Shown here: in pieces, positions 24,392 through 32,683 of the stretch
How the letters are laid out: every line of letters begins with the position of its first letter
How positions within the stretch are numbered: the first letter of the stretch is position 1
Made by a program: the position numbers and the translations under genes
Notes under the pieces: generated by a model
The model's input: only the letters and a program-made list of their open reading frames with translations
Database searches by the model: none
What the model was told of the DNA's origin: nothing
NCBI RefSeq assembly: GCF_038069765.1
Contig: NZ_JBBPFS010000009.1
Span: forward strand, 1 to 64,000
Reading direction: 5' to 3'
Length of the DNA: 64,000 nucleotides
Source of the DNA: Arthrobacter_B sp038069765
GTDB lineage: Bacteria; Actinomycetota; Actinomycetes; Actinomycetales; Micrococcaceae

Positions 24392-25374
24392 TGTCCCAGC
24401 CCCACTCCACCCTCACCGAACCGGGCCGCCCGGGGCTGTCCCTGGATCACGAGCACGGCCGAAGCCTGCGGGTGGCTTTCGACGGCACGGAGATCTTCCG
24501 GTATGTCTACGGCCCGTGGGACCCGCAGTTTGAGTCCCCCCGCCCCTATTTCCACCCCCTGACGACCCTGGGCGGCAGGGAAGTCAGCACCTACCGTCCC
24601 CATGACCACCTGTGGCACAAGGGAATGGCGTGGTCCCTTCCCAACGTCGGTACGGAGAACTTCTGGGGCGGCCCCACGTACAACCGCGGCCGCGGTTACG
24701 AGCAGCTGGAAAACAACGGCTCCACCAACCACGTGGAGTTCACCTCCCTGGAGGTGGGTCCCGAGCGCATCTCCGTAGTGGAAAACCTGGAGTGGGTCAC
24801 CCAGGGCGGAGAACTGTGGGTCCGTGAAGAGCGTCGGTTTGGAGTCGAGGTGCTCGACAGCGGGGAGCAGGGCGCCTGGACACTGACCTATTCCACCCGC
24901 TTCACGAACGTCTCCGGGGCGGAGATAGTGATGGGGAGTCCCACTACGAAAGGCCGCGAAAACGCCGGCTACGGCGGGCTGTTCTGGCGCGGCCCGCGGT
25001 CCTTCACGGGCGGCTCCGTTTATGTGCCCGGGCGTGAAGGCGGAGATGACCTCAATGGAATCCGCTCCCCCTGGATGGCGTTCAGCGGCCGGCATGACGG
25101 AGAGGGCGGCGCCTCCACCCTGGTGTTCGTGGATTCCCCGAACAACTCCTATCCCGGCGGGGAGAACACGGAGTGGTTTGTCCGCACCGGTATCTTCGCC
25201 GTCGTCAGCCCCTCCCCGTACTACTCCACGGAGCTGACTTTCGAACCGGGCACCAGCCTGTCCTATGAATATGCCGTGGTCATTGCGGATGAGGACCGGG
25301 GTGTGGAGGGCTCGGCGGAACTGGCCGCTGCCAGCCTGCACCTGCTGGGCTCGTCCGCGGCGGCGGGCCGCTGA
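24391..25374 (+). CDS. PmoA family protein (DUF6807)
   Basis: A 327-residue protein of the family annotated PmoA or DUF6807, found beside Gfo/Idh/MocA oxidoreductases in sugar catabolic operons across Actinobacteria. Typical blocks are YVYGPWDPQFESPRPYFHPL, HDHLWHKGMAWSLPNVG, FWGGPTY and NAGYGGLFWRGPRSF; the family name does not mean methane oxidation and these are not membrane proteins. The conserved His-Asp-His and aromatic residues suggest carbohydrate binding. Start and stop both overlap their neighbours by one base (TAATG, TGATG), so the three are translated together. Enzymatic role is not established. Confidence 0.82.
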   Translation: MSQPHSTLTEPGRPGLSLDHEHGRSLRVAFDGTEIFRYVYGPWDPQFESPRPYFHPLTTLGGREVSTYRPHDHLWHKGMAWSLPNVGTENFWGGPTYNRGRGYEQLENNGSTNHVEFTSLEVGPERISVVENLEWVTQGGELWVREERRFGVEVLDSGEQGAWTLTYSTRFTNVSGAEIVMGSPTTKGRENAGYGGLFWRGPRSFTGGSVYVPGREGGDDLNGIRSPWMAFSGRHDGEGGASTLVFVDSPNNSYPGGENTEWFVRTGIFAVVSPSPYYSTELTFEPGTSLSYEYAVVIADEDRGVEGSAELAAASLHLLGSSAAAGR

Positions 25375-26153
25375 TGCTGTCCGCGCCCGGCGGTACACCG
25401 GCAGGTTTTCCCGGCGGCACCGGCGTTACGCGCATCAACGTGTACACCTGGGACGCAGTGGACGGCCAGTGCGGCGGCAGTCCGCACCTTCATACCGCCA
25501 CCACAGAAAGTTACGTGGTGGTGGCGGGCCGCGGCCGGGTTCAGACGCTGAGCTCCACCGGATTCGATGAGCATCCGCTCACGCCCGGAACGGTCCTGTG
25601 GTTCACTCCCGGAACGGTGCACCGGTTAGTCAACGACGACGGAGCCCTGGAAATCGTCGCAGTCATGGGCAATTCGGGGCTGCCCGAAAACGGCGACGCC
25701 GTTCTCACCTTTCCGGAACCGTACCTTGACGATCCGGAAAGGTACCGCCTGGCCGCCACGCTGCCCGGCGACGGCACGGTGGAAGCCCGGGAAGCCGCAG
25801 TAGTTGCCCGCCGGGACCTTGCAATGGAAGGTTTCCTGGCCCTGCGTTCCCGGGTGGAGGCCGAGGGACCGCAGGCGCTGGAGCATCTTTACCGGCAGGC
25901 GGCAGCACTCGTTCAGGACAAGGTCGGCACCTGGAGCGCCCTTGTCCGCAACGGTCCCCTGGCACAGGCCCGGCAGAGTCTGGAGCACTTGGAGCAGCTA
26001 AGCCGCGCCGACGGCAGCCACCTGCACAACGCCGTCGTCCGTTCCGCCTCGCCCACCTCCGCGGAGCCCGTGTACGGGATGTGCGGAAGGCTCCAGACCT
26101 GGAACCTGATGCCCTCTGCCGCGGAACCGGCCACTCCGGTGCGACCGGACTGA
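25374..26153 (+). CDS. cupin domain protein
   Basis: A 259-residue protein. The N-terminal 110 residues are a cupin barrel: HLHTATTESYVVVAGRGRVQ gives the first metal motif with His-x-His, and PGTVLWFTPGTVHRLVND gives the second with its His. The C-terminal 130 residues are helical and not recognised. It overlaps the PmoA-like gene by one base and completes that operon. It may be a sugar-ligand sensor, a lyase or an isomerase; the sequence does not decide. The ending EPATPVRPD is Pro-rich. Confidence 0.8.
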   Translation: MLSAPGGTPAGFPGGTGVTRINVYTWDAVDGQCGGSPHLHTATTESYVVVAGRGRVQTLSSTGFDEHPLTPGTVLWFTPGTVHRLVNDDGALEIVAVMGNSGLPENGDAVLTFPEPYLDDPERYRLAATLPGDGTVEAREAAVVARRDLAMEGFLALRSRVEAEGPQALEHLYRQAAALVQDKVGTWSALVRNGPLAQARQSLEHLEQLSRADGSHLHNAVVRSASPTSAEPVYGMCGRLQTWNLMPSAAEPATPVRPD

Positions 26154-26204
26154 CGGTGCATGCCAGTGGTAGTCTCGACAATTCCCGCAGAGAGAGGACA
26201 CTAC

Positions 26205-26468
26205 GTGACCACTGAACCCACCGGCCCTGCCAATAATGACGAGGATCCGCTGGGGCCCAGCGCCCCGCAGCCCGAACCCACCGGAGACCCGCGCCGGCCC
26301 GGCTCTTCGGAGCACAGCGCCGACAATATCCGCGACGACCAGGGCACCGCTCCGGGCGGCACAGTTCCCGCCGGTCATTCCGGCGACTCGGACGGCTCCG
26401 GCCCCGGGGAGGACAGCGGTTCAGCGCCCGAGGACGCCCTGAAAGACCCTGAATCCGCCGACGGCTGA
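26205..26468 (+). CDS. small acidic Pro/Gly-rich disordered protein
   Basis: An 87-residue frame from a GTG with GAGAGGA eight bases upstream. Sequence is Pro, Gly, Asp, Glu, Ser and Thr throughout (for example EPTGPANNDEDPLGPS) with no hydrophobic core. TAGTCT at 26169 could be its -10. It resembles in composition the small protein at 19968-20120. It ends 37 bases before the converging tex stop. Unknown function. Confidence 0.6.
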   Translation: MTTEPTGPANNDEDPLGPSAPQPEPTGDPRRPGSSEHSADNIRDDQGTAPGGTVPAGHSGDSDGSGPGEDSGSAPEDALKDPESADG

Positions 26469-26505
26469 CCTGCCTGAGGCAAGCCCCTCCTGTGGCCGGT
26501 CGTAT

Positions 26506-29064
26506 CTAGGCCAGTCCTGCGCGGCGCAGCGCCTCGGCCATCGGCCCCTGAGGAACGGCAGCAGCCGGAGCGGCAGCAGGCGGACGACGGCGGTTGTTGC
26601 CGCGCGCCGGGGTGCCCGCCTTATTGCCGCGCTGGGGCGCTGCACCCTTGCCCGCGTCCTTTGCAGCGGTCTCCTTTGGTCCCGGATCCCTGCCCGCGGC
26701 GCCCCTGTTCCCAGCGGTCCTATTCCCGGCGACCCTGTTCCCGGCGTCCCTGTTCCTGTCGCCCTTACTCCCGGCGTCCCCAGCAGGGCCGGTCCGCTGC
26801 GGCCGCGCACCCCGCGGACCGGCGGCGTCGTCGTCCAAACGAAGCGTCAAAGAGATGCGCTTGCGCTCCGGGTCAACCTCCAGCACCTTCACCTTGACCA
26901 CCTGTCCGGACTTCACGACATCGCGCGGATCGGAGATGAACGTGCTGGACATGGCGGAAATGTGGACCAGCCCGTCCTGGTGCACGCCCACGTCCACGAA
27001 GGCACCAAAGGCAGCCACGTTGGTGACCACCCCGTCCAGCACCATGCCGGCCCGGAGGTCAGTGATCTTTTCGACTCCTTCGGAGAAGGTGGCCGTGCGG
27101 AAGGCCGGACGCGGGTCGCGGCCGGGTTTGCGCAGCTCGGCCACAATGTCCAGGATTGTTGGCAGTCCCGCAGCTTCGTCCACAAACGCAGACGGGTCCA
27201 GGTTTTCCAGGGCCGCACCGGCCGGACTCATTTTTGTCCCGGCCGCAGCCAGGATCCGGCGCGCAATGCCGTAGGACTCCGGATGAACGCTCGAGGCGTC
27301 AAGCGGCTCTGTTCCGGCGGTCACGCGCAGGAAGCCGGCGCACTGCTCAAACGCCTTCGCGCCCAGCCGCGGCACCTTTTTCAGATCTGCCCGCCTGGCG
27401 AACGGACCGTTCTCATTGCGGAAAGCCACAATGTTCTCGCTCAGCAGCGGCCCGACGCCGGCCACCCGGGTCAGCAGGGCCGGCGACGCCGTGTTCACGT
27501 CGACGCCGACGGCATTGACGCAGTCCTCAATCACCGCGTTCAGCGACCGTTCCAGCTTGGCCGCTCCGACGTCGTGCTGGTACTGGCCCACCCCGATCGA
27601 CTTCGGATCAATTTTCACCAGCTCGGCCAGCGGATCCTGCAGCCTGCGCGCAATGGACACTGCCCCGCGCAGCGAAACGTCCATCCCCGGCAGCTCTGCC
27701 GAGGCCAGGGCCGACGCCGAATAGACCGACGCGCCGGCCTCGGAGACCACCAGCTTCTGCAGCCCGGCCTGCGGCAGCAGCCGGATCAGCTCTGTGGCCA
27801 GCTTGTCGGTTTCGCGGGACGCGGTGCCGTTGCCGATAGCGACCAGCTCCACGCCGTATTTCTGCACCAGGTTAGTCAGGCGGGCCAGCGCGTCATCCCA
27901 TTTGCGCGCTGGCGCATGCGGATACACGGTGTCGGTGGCAACGGCCTGCCCGGTACCGTCCACCACGGCTACTTTCACACCCGTTCGTAGGCCCGGGTCC
28001 AGCCCCAGTGTGGCCCGGTTTCCCGCCGGAGCGGCCAGCAGGACATCTCGCAGGTTCGCCGCGAAGACCCGGACTGCCTCCTCTTCGGCCGAGGTGAAAA
28101 GCCGTACGCGCAGGTCAACGGAGAGCTTGGCCAGGATGCGGCGCCAGGCCAACTGCACTGTCTGGACCAGCCACGCGTCCGCCGGCCGCCCGCGGTCGGC
28201 AACCCCGAGACTGGCAGCCACGGCCCGCTCGTACTTCCGGCGGGCGGCGTCGAGCGCTGCTGCGTCCGCGGGGTCGGCCTCCGCCAGGCCCAGGTCCAGG
28301 ATGCCTTCCTTTTCGCCGCGCAGCAGTGCCAGAACCCGGTGCGAGGGCATGCCCGAGGGTGACTGGGCAAAGTCGAAGTAGTCGGCAAATTTCTGGCCTT
28401 CGGCTTCCATGCCCGCCTTAACCTGCGAGCGCATCCGCCCTTGTTTCCACAGCCGCTCGCGCTGTTCGGTGAGCAGGTCCGCGTCCTGTCCCGCCCGTTC
28501 AATCAGGATTGCCCGCGCTCCGGCGAGTGCCTCGGCTGCGTCCGGAACGGCGTCGAACAGGTAACCGGCTGCGGCCTGTTCCGGAGCCAGCAGCGGGTTC
28601 TGCAGCAGCGCGTCAGCGAGTGGTTCCAGTCCTGCCTCACGGGCAATCTGGGCCTTTGTCCGGCGTTTGGTCTTGTACGGCAGGTAAATGTCCTCGAGCC
28701 GGGACTTGGTATCCGCATCGTTTATTGCCGCACTCAGCTGCGGCGTCAGTTTGCCCTGGCTGTCGATGGCTTCCCGGACCGCCTGCCGGCGGTCCTCCAG
28801 CTCACGCAGATACCGCAGCCGCTCATCGAGCTCACGCAGCTGCGTATCGTCGAGGGTTCCGGTGGCTTCCTTGCGGTAGCGGGCAATGAAGGGCACTGTT
28901 GCGCCGCCGTCCAGCAGGTCGACGGCGGCGCGCACCTGCCACGCCGCCACTCCTAGTTCTGCGGCGATCAAAGCGCAGACGCGGTCGGTGGCCGGGTTGG
29001 CGGCTTTCAGGGAAGACTTGGGCTCGGGCTTTGATTTCGGGGACTGTACCGGGGGAAGACTCAC
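26506..29064 (-). CDS. tex: Tex family S1 RNA-binding protein
   Basis: An 852-residue Tex protein, a transcription/RNA accessory factor that binds structured RNA. The N-terminal Tex_N helices include VPFIARYRKEATGTLDD, then the YqgF/RuvX-like RNase H fold (LGLDPGLRTGVKVAVVD), helix-hairpin-helix motifs (VAGVGPLLSENIVAFR and RLGAKAFEQCAGFLR) and a C-terminal S1 domain (GVVTNVAAFGAFVDVGVHQD, residues about 650-720). After the S1 domain comes an atypical tail of about 110 residues, basic and rich in Ala, Gly, Pro, Asn and Arg, with AGNR units encoded by a 15-base repeat (26699-26780). The start is GTG 29064. A stand-alone gene. Confidence 0.93.
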   Translation of the reverse strand: MSLPPVQSPKSKPEPKSSLKAANPATDRVCALIAAELGVAAWQVRAAVDLLDGGATVPFIARYRKEATGTLDDTQLRELDERLRYLRELEDRRQAVREAIDSQGKLTPQLSAAINDADTKSRLEDIYLPYKTKRRTKAQIAREAGLEPLADALLQNPLLAPEQAAAGYLFDAVPDAAEALAGARAILIERAGQDADLLTEQRERLWKQGRMRSQVKAGMEAEGQKFADYFDFAQSPSGMPSHRVLALLRGEKEGILDLGLAEADPADAAALDAARRKYERAVAASLGVADRGRPADAWLVQTVQLAWRRILAKLSVDLRVRLFTSAEEEAVRVFAANLRDVLLAAPAGNRATLGLDPGLRTGVKVAVVDGTGQAVATDTVYPHAPARKWDDALARLTNLVQKYGVELVAIGNGTASRETDKLATELIRLLPQAGLQKLVVSEAGASVYSASALASAELPGMDVSLRGAVSIARRLQDPLAELVKIDPKSIGVGQYQHDVGAAKLERSLNAVIEDCVNAVGVDVNTASPALLTRVAGVGPLLSENIVAFRNENGPFARRADLKKVPRLGAKAFEQCAGFLRVTAGTEPLDASSVHPESYGIARRILAAAGTKMSPAGAALENLDPSAFVDEAAGLPTILDIVAELRKPGRDPRPAFRTATFSEGVEKITDLRAGMVLDGVVTNVAAFGAFVDVGVHQDGLVHISAMSSTFISDPRDVVKSGQVVKVKVLEVDPERKRISLTLRLDDDAAGPRGARPQRTGPAGDAGSKGDRNRDAGNRVAGNRTAGNRGAAGRDPGPKETAAKDAGKGAAPQRGNKAGTPARGNNRRRPPAAAPAAAVPQGPMAEALRRAGLA

Positions 29065-29078
29065 CCGGCCATTGTTCC

Positions 29079-29477
29079 CTACCGCCCGTGGGTCCGGTCA
29101 ACTACGGACGTACCCACGGCGTCGCTGATCCTGCCGCCGGCCCCGCCGCTGACTCTCCCGCCGTCGGCCCCGCCGCTTACCTCCCCGCCGCTGACTCTCC
29201 CGCCGTCGGCCCCGCCGCTAACCTCCCCGCCGCTGACTCTCCCGCCGTCGTCGTCATCGGTGGCGGAGCCGTCGCCCGGTTCCCAGCGCAGCAAGTCTCC
29301 CGGCTGGCACTCCAAGACCTCGCAAAGGGCAGCCAGCGTGGTGAAGCGAACGGCTTTGGCACGGCCGTTTTTCAGGACGGCCAGGTTTGCCGGAGTAATC
29401 CCGATCCGTTCGGCCAGCACGCCCACCGGCATCTTGCGTTTGGCGAGCATGACGTCGATGTCCACGATAATCGGCAT
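29079..29477 (-). CDS. HTH regulator with 14-residue repeat tail (DUF2975 partner)
   Basis: A 132-residue protein. Residues 1-70 are a Cro/C1-type helix-turn-helix of the HTH_26/YozG kind: MPIIVDIDVMLAKRKM, VGVLAERIGITPANLAVLKN, ALCEVLECQPGDLLRW. This type is normally about 65-80 residues and paired with a DUF2975 membrane protein, as here: its ATG overlaps the DUF2975 stop by one base (TGATG) with GAGGTGAT just before. The rest of this copy is unusual, a Gly/Ser/Val/Asp tail made of repeated 14-residue units (GGRVSGGEVSGGAD) ending VDRTHGR. Probably a regulator controlling its own operon. Confidence 0.82.
   Translation of the reverse strand: MPIIVDIDVMLAKRKMPVGVLAERIGITPANLAVLKNGRAKAVRFTTLAALCEVLECQPGDLLRWEPGDGSATDDDDGGRVSGGEVSGGADGGRVSGGEVSGGADGGRVSGGAGGRISDAVGTSVVDRTHGR
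29121..29250. repeat. 42-bp tandem repeat in the 3' end of the HTH gene
   Basis: GACTCTCCCGCCGTCG recurs at 29151, 29193 and 29235, a 42-base period, with nearly perfect matching between; a degenerate earlier copy begins near 29121. The period is a multiple of three, so copy-number change would lengthen or shorten the protein tail in frame by 14 residues. Confidence 0.9.
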
Positions 29478-29974
29478 CAGATCACCTCGTTCAGCTCGGT
29501 GCGCAAGTGGGTGGCTTCTGCGTCGATGGCCACGGCCTGTGCCAGCAGGGCCCTCAGCACCAGGACAATCAATGCCACCCCGGCGACGGCCACGCCCACG
29601 CCTCCAATCAGCAGGACGACGCCGGGAGCGACCCCTTCGCCCGGCGCCAGGACTGCACCAAGACCGAACAGGAGCAGGGCACCGGCGGCCACGGACCCAA
29701 TCACGACGTCGACGTAGCGGAAAGCTGCCGGTGAAAAGACAGTTCCCCGCCGCGCCATGGTGAGCAGGCACCAAACACAGACAAGAATGACCTGCACGGC
29801 AATGATCCCGAGGACGACAATGACAACCACCGGAAGCCGCACGGCATCAACGTCCGGTCCCGCTTCAGCCAGGTCACGTGCCAGCAGCGGCACCATGAAG
29901 GCCTGCACAAACAGGGTTCCGGCCAGCACCACCGCCAGCACTATGCGCAGCGCCAGAATAGTCAGCTTTCCCAT
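29477..29974 (-). CDS. DUF2975 membrane protein
   Basis: A 165-residue protein with four predicted membrane segments: LTILALRIVLAVVLAGTLFV, VVVIVVLGIIAVQVILVCV, a segment near residue 90-108 and VLLIGGVGVAVAGVALIVLV. DUF2975 proteins are of unknown function and usually precede a small HTH regulator, as here. The start is ambiguous: the strong AGGAGG is correctly placed for an ATG 17 bases further upstream, whose frame stops after nine codons, while the ATG given here is 23 bases from it. The region between is a 17-base duplication. It is expressed with the HTH gene. Confidence 0.78.
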   Translation of the reverse strand: MGKLTILALRIVLAVVLAGTLFVQAFMVPLLARDLAEAGPDVDAVRLPVVVIVVLGIIAVQVILVCVWCLLTMARRGTVFSPAAFRYVDVVIGSVAAGALLLFGLGAVLAPGEGVAPGVVLLIGGVGVAVAGVALIVLVLRALLAQAVAIDAEATHLRTELNEVI

Positions 29975-29991
29975 GACGTGAACTTTCCCAT
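29962..29991 (-). promoter_or_regulatory. nine-codon upstream frame overlapping the DUF2975 start
   Basis: On the minus strand an ATG with ideal AGGAGG spacing opens a nine-codon frame (MGKFTSWES then TGA) that ends inside the DUF2975 coding region. It arose from a 17-base duplication containing ATGGGAAAG. Translation of the long frame may depend on re-initiation. Confidence 0.45.
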
Positions 29992-30112
29992 GACGGGCCT
30001 CCTTCGATTGAGTAACAGAAGAAAGCTATCGATAATCGAGAGGCATTACAAGACCTTGGAGCTTTCCATCCTGCCGGGCGGGTCGGTGTACCGCTGGATT
30101 CGGGCGCCGGGC

Positions 30113-30118
30113 TAGGGT
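30113..30118 (+). promoter_or_regulatory. -10 element of leaderless gene at 30125
   Basis: TAGGGT lies exactly 12 to 7 bases before the ATG (TAGGGT-N6-ATG). TAGGGTG could also serve as a weak ribosome site, so the leaderless reading is not certain. Confidence 0.4.
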
Positions 30119-30124
30119 GCCGAC

Positions 30125-30571
30125 ATGGATAACAGTGAAAGAACCGGCTCCTGGCAGGAGCGGAGCGACGGCGTGTACATCCGCGAAGTGCGTGACCCTG
30201 CGGGAGGAGAGGCCGGCAGCCCCCTGGAGGACAACGCCCGAGCGGCGGGCCTCCTCCGGCCGCAGCCCCGGCGTAAACCCTTTCGGGCCGCATGGATTCT
30301 CACCGGCATCCTCATCGGAATCGGACTCCTGTGGATGGGCGGAGCCTTCGAAACCGTACCGATTCCAGGCTGGGCACCCAACGTGGATCCGGAGACCGGC
30401 ATGCCCGTCAAACCTGACCTGCCACCGCTGACCGTACAACTGCAGAATCTCGCGTCCATAGCACCCGCCGCACTGCTGACCGGGCTGGCATCCGCGGCGG
30501 CCCTGCTAATCACCCAGGGTGCTCTGCGCTCACGGGAACTTCAGCAATCGGCACCGGCCCCTGCTCCCTAG
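30125..30571 (+). CDS. hypothetical two-TM membrane protein
   Basis: A 148-residue protein. After 55 hydrophilic residues (MDNSERTGSWQERSDG...) come two membrane segments, AAWILTGILIGIGLLWMGGA and IAPAALLTGLASAAALLI, separated by an external Pro-rich loop (VPIPGWAPNVDPETGMP). The end is Ala/Pro-rich. No family is recognised. It is divergent from the DUF2975 pair and convergent with the KsdD-like gene. Confidence 0.65.
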   Translation: MDNSERTGSWQERSDGVYIREVRDPAGGEAGSPLEDNARAAGLLRPQPRRKPFRAAWILTGILIGIGLLWMGGAFETVPIPGWAPNVDPETGMPVKPDLPPLTVQLQNLASIAPAALLTGLASAAALLITQGALRSRELQQSAPAPAP

Positions 30572-30605
30572 CCGCAGGTCGGCCCGGGAGCAGGAGTTCG
30601 TGAAA

Positions 30606-32342
30606 TCAGGAGACGTCGACGGCGTCCTGGCTGATGCCGGGCGCCTCTGAGGTTTGCTCCGCGGCATCGTGGGCCACCACGTAGCCGTAGACCAGTCCCT
30701 GCCCGATCGTGGCGCCGGCGCCGGGATAACTCTTGCCGAACACGTTGGCAGCCGTGTTTCCGATGGCATACAGCCCTCCGATAGCGGATCCCTTTCCATC
30801 CAGCACCCGGCCCCGGGCATCGGCGGTCACGCCGCCACAGGTACCCAGATCGCTGAGGACAACCTTGACGGCGTAGTACGTCTTTCCGCCGAGCGGCCGA
30901 AGATTCGGATTCGGCTTCACGGTTGGGTCGCCGTAGTAGCGGTCGTAGGCACTGGAACCGCGCTGGAAATCCTGGTCGACGCCGGCGCCGGCCAATTCGT
31001 TGAACCGTGCCGCCGTAGTTGTAAAGGCATCCTCGGGGACCCCGATGCTGCGCGCAAGTTCGCCCAGGCTGTCCGCCTTGGCTGCAATACCGGCCTCGTA
31101 CCACTTGTCCGGCAGCGGCATCCGCGGAAAGAGGCCGCCGGCCAAAATGTAACTGTTGCGGTATTCCTGGTCAAAGACCATCCACATGCTGCCGACCGGG
31201 TTGCCATCCCGCTCCCGCTCGAGCACCCGCTGGCCGAAGGACATGTAGTCCTGGGCTTCGTTGACGAACCGTTCCCCGCCGCCGTCCACAATGAAGGATC
31301 CCGGCAGGGAGCGCTCGGCCAGCATGACCGACGGAGCCCGGCCCGGAAGGGGTGCGACAGCAGGGAACCACCAGGACTGGTCCATCAGATCCGTGCCGGC
31401 TCCTGCTTCGACTGCAGCCTTGATGGCGTCGCCGGTGTTTCCCTCGGCGCCGAAACTCCATGCTTCCAGCGCCGGGGACTGATGCTCGTGGCGCATGGCC
31501 ATGTCATGGTCAAAGCCGCCGGCTGCCAGCACCACACCCTGCCGGGCAGTAACAGTGACTTCCCGCCCGTCCTGCTGCAGCACCGCTCCGGTGACCCGCC
31601 CACTCTCGGTGATGAGCCGCACCAGCGAAGTTTCGGTCCAGATCGGGATACCGGCGCGCAGTACTCCGGCGAACAGCCCGGCGGCCAGGGCTTGTCCGCC
31701 GGCAACGTAGTCCCGGCCCAGGGCACGGCCCGCCACACCTTGAGCAAGGCGCCTCACGGCCGTGGGCAGCCCCTTGACCGGCACCTTGGACATCAGGTTC
31801 AGCCACCGGTAGTCCTTGCCCGTAATGGGCATTGGCAGGCCGGCTTCCATGGTTCCGCCCCGTAGCCGGCTGCGCTCGTCGCCGAGGGTATTGGCGTCAA
31901 ACGGGCGGCATTCGCAACTGCGGCCCATGGCCGACCCGCCGGGCTTCTCGGGGTGATAGTCGGAGTACTCCTTGTCCCAGAGGAAACGCATGGGGGTAGT
32001 GCGCCGCAGCATCTCCACCGTGGCAGTTCCATTGGCCAGGAAGGTCTGCCACCGGTCCTGCGGCGAGGTGCCGCCGACCACGGCGTCCAGGTACGCCTCC
32101 GCCCGTGCAGGCGTGTCAGCGGCACCTGATTCCTTCAGCACGGGATTGTTGGGGATCCAGAAGGCGCCGCCGGACCGGGCGGTGGAACCGCCGACAAACC
32201 CGGTTTTCTCCACCACCAGAACTGATGTTCCCAGCTCCGCAGCCGCAAGTGCTGCGGACAGGCCTGTGCCCGAACCGATCACCAGCAAATCCACCGTGGT
32301 GTCCCGGGCCGTGTATTTGCGGGGAGGTACCGGTTTCGCCAT
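30606..32342 (-). CDS. FAD-binding 3-ketosteroid dehydrogenase-like protein
   Basis: A 578-residue flavoprotein of the KstD family, which inserts a double bond at carbons 1-2 of ring A of ketosteroids. DLLVIGSGTGLSAALAAAEL is the FAD turn (GSGTG instead of GAGGG), and GFVGGSTARSGGAFWIP follows. The C-terminal block TYYAVKVVLSDLGTCGG holds the conserved Tyr and the GT-GG segment of the active site, and GLYAIGNTAANVFGKSYPG binds FAD. AAGGAGA lies before the ATG. No other steroid genes are in the window, so the substrate could be a different cyclic ketone. It is distinct from the flavoprotein at 18067-19749. Confidence 0.85.
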   Translation of the reverse strand: MAKPVPPRKYTARDTTVDLLVIGSGTGLSAALAAAELGTSVLVVEKTGFVGGSTARSGGAFWIPNNPVLKESGAADTPARAEAYLDAVVGGTSPQDRWQTFLANGTATVEMLRRTTPMRFLWDKEYSDYHPEKPGGSAMGRSCECRPFDANTLGDERSRLRGGTMEAGLPMPITGKDYRWLNLMSKVPVKGLPTAVRRLAQGVAGRALGRDYVAGGQALAAGLFAGVLRAGIPIWTETSLVRLITESGRVTGAVLQQDGREVTVTARQGVVLAAGGFDHDMAMRHEHQSPALEAWSFGAEGNTGDAIKAAVEAGAGTDLMDQSWWFPAVAPLPGRAPSVMLAERSLPGSFIVDGGGERFVNEAQDYMSFGQRVLERERDGNPVGSMWMVFDQEYRNSYILAGGLFPRMPLPDKWYEAGIAAKADSLGELARSIGVPEDAFTTTAARFNELAGAGVDQDFQRGSSAYDRYYGDPTVKPNPNLRPLGGKTYYAVKVVLSDLGTCGGVTADARGRVLDGKGSAIGGLYAIGNTAANVFGKSYPGAGATIGQGLVYGYVVAHDAAEQTSEAPGISQDAVDVS

Positions 32343-32683
32343 TGAAAGTCTCCTTGTTGTCTTCGGTTCAGCGTTGTCTTCGGTTCAGCGTTGTATTCGG
32401 CGGGTTCAGCGTGTTCACGTGTTGCGGTGCTCAGTGACGGTATATCCGGTGACGTTGTGCTCAGGGCCGGCGCTTTCAGTGCCGGTGGATTCAGCGCAGA
32501 CGCTTGCCGGCACCATCACTGGTTTCCTGCCGTGATGTGCACCCTAGCGTGCATATGAGCTGAATCACAGTTCTAGTTTTGCGGTAACACCTGTTCCGCG
32601 CGGATGCCGGCCGGATTTCCTCCGCCGGCCCGCCTGCCGGACACATGTGAAGCAGCCGTCCAACCTTGTCGTAGGCTCAGCGC
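32343..32683. other. intergenic region with 17-bp tandem repeat
   Basis: Divergent gap between the KstD-like gene and the DUF998 gene. TTGTCTTCGGTTCAGCG is repeated exactly at 32357-32373 and 32374-32390, with a degenerate third copy to about 32412. The repeat begins a few bases upstream of the KstD ribosome site, so it would be in its 5' leader or promoter. The rest shows nothing else. Confidence 0.65.
32672..32677 (+). promoter_or_regulatory. -10 element of leaderless DUF998 gene
   Basis: TAGGCT lies exactly 12 to 7 bases before the ATG at 32684 (TAGGCT-N6-ATG); no ribosome site is seen. Confidence 0.5.
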
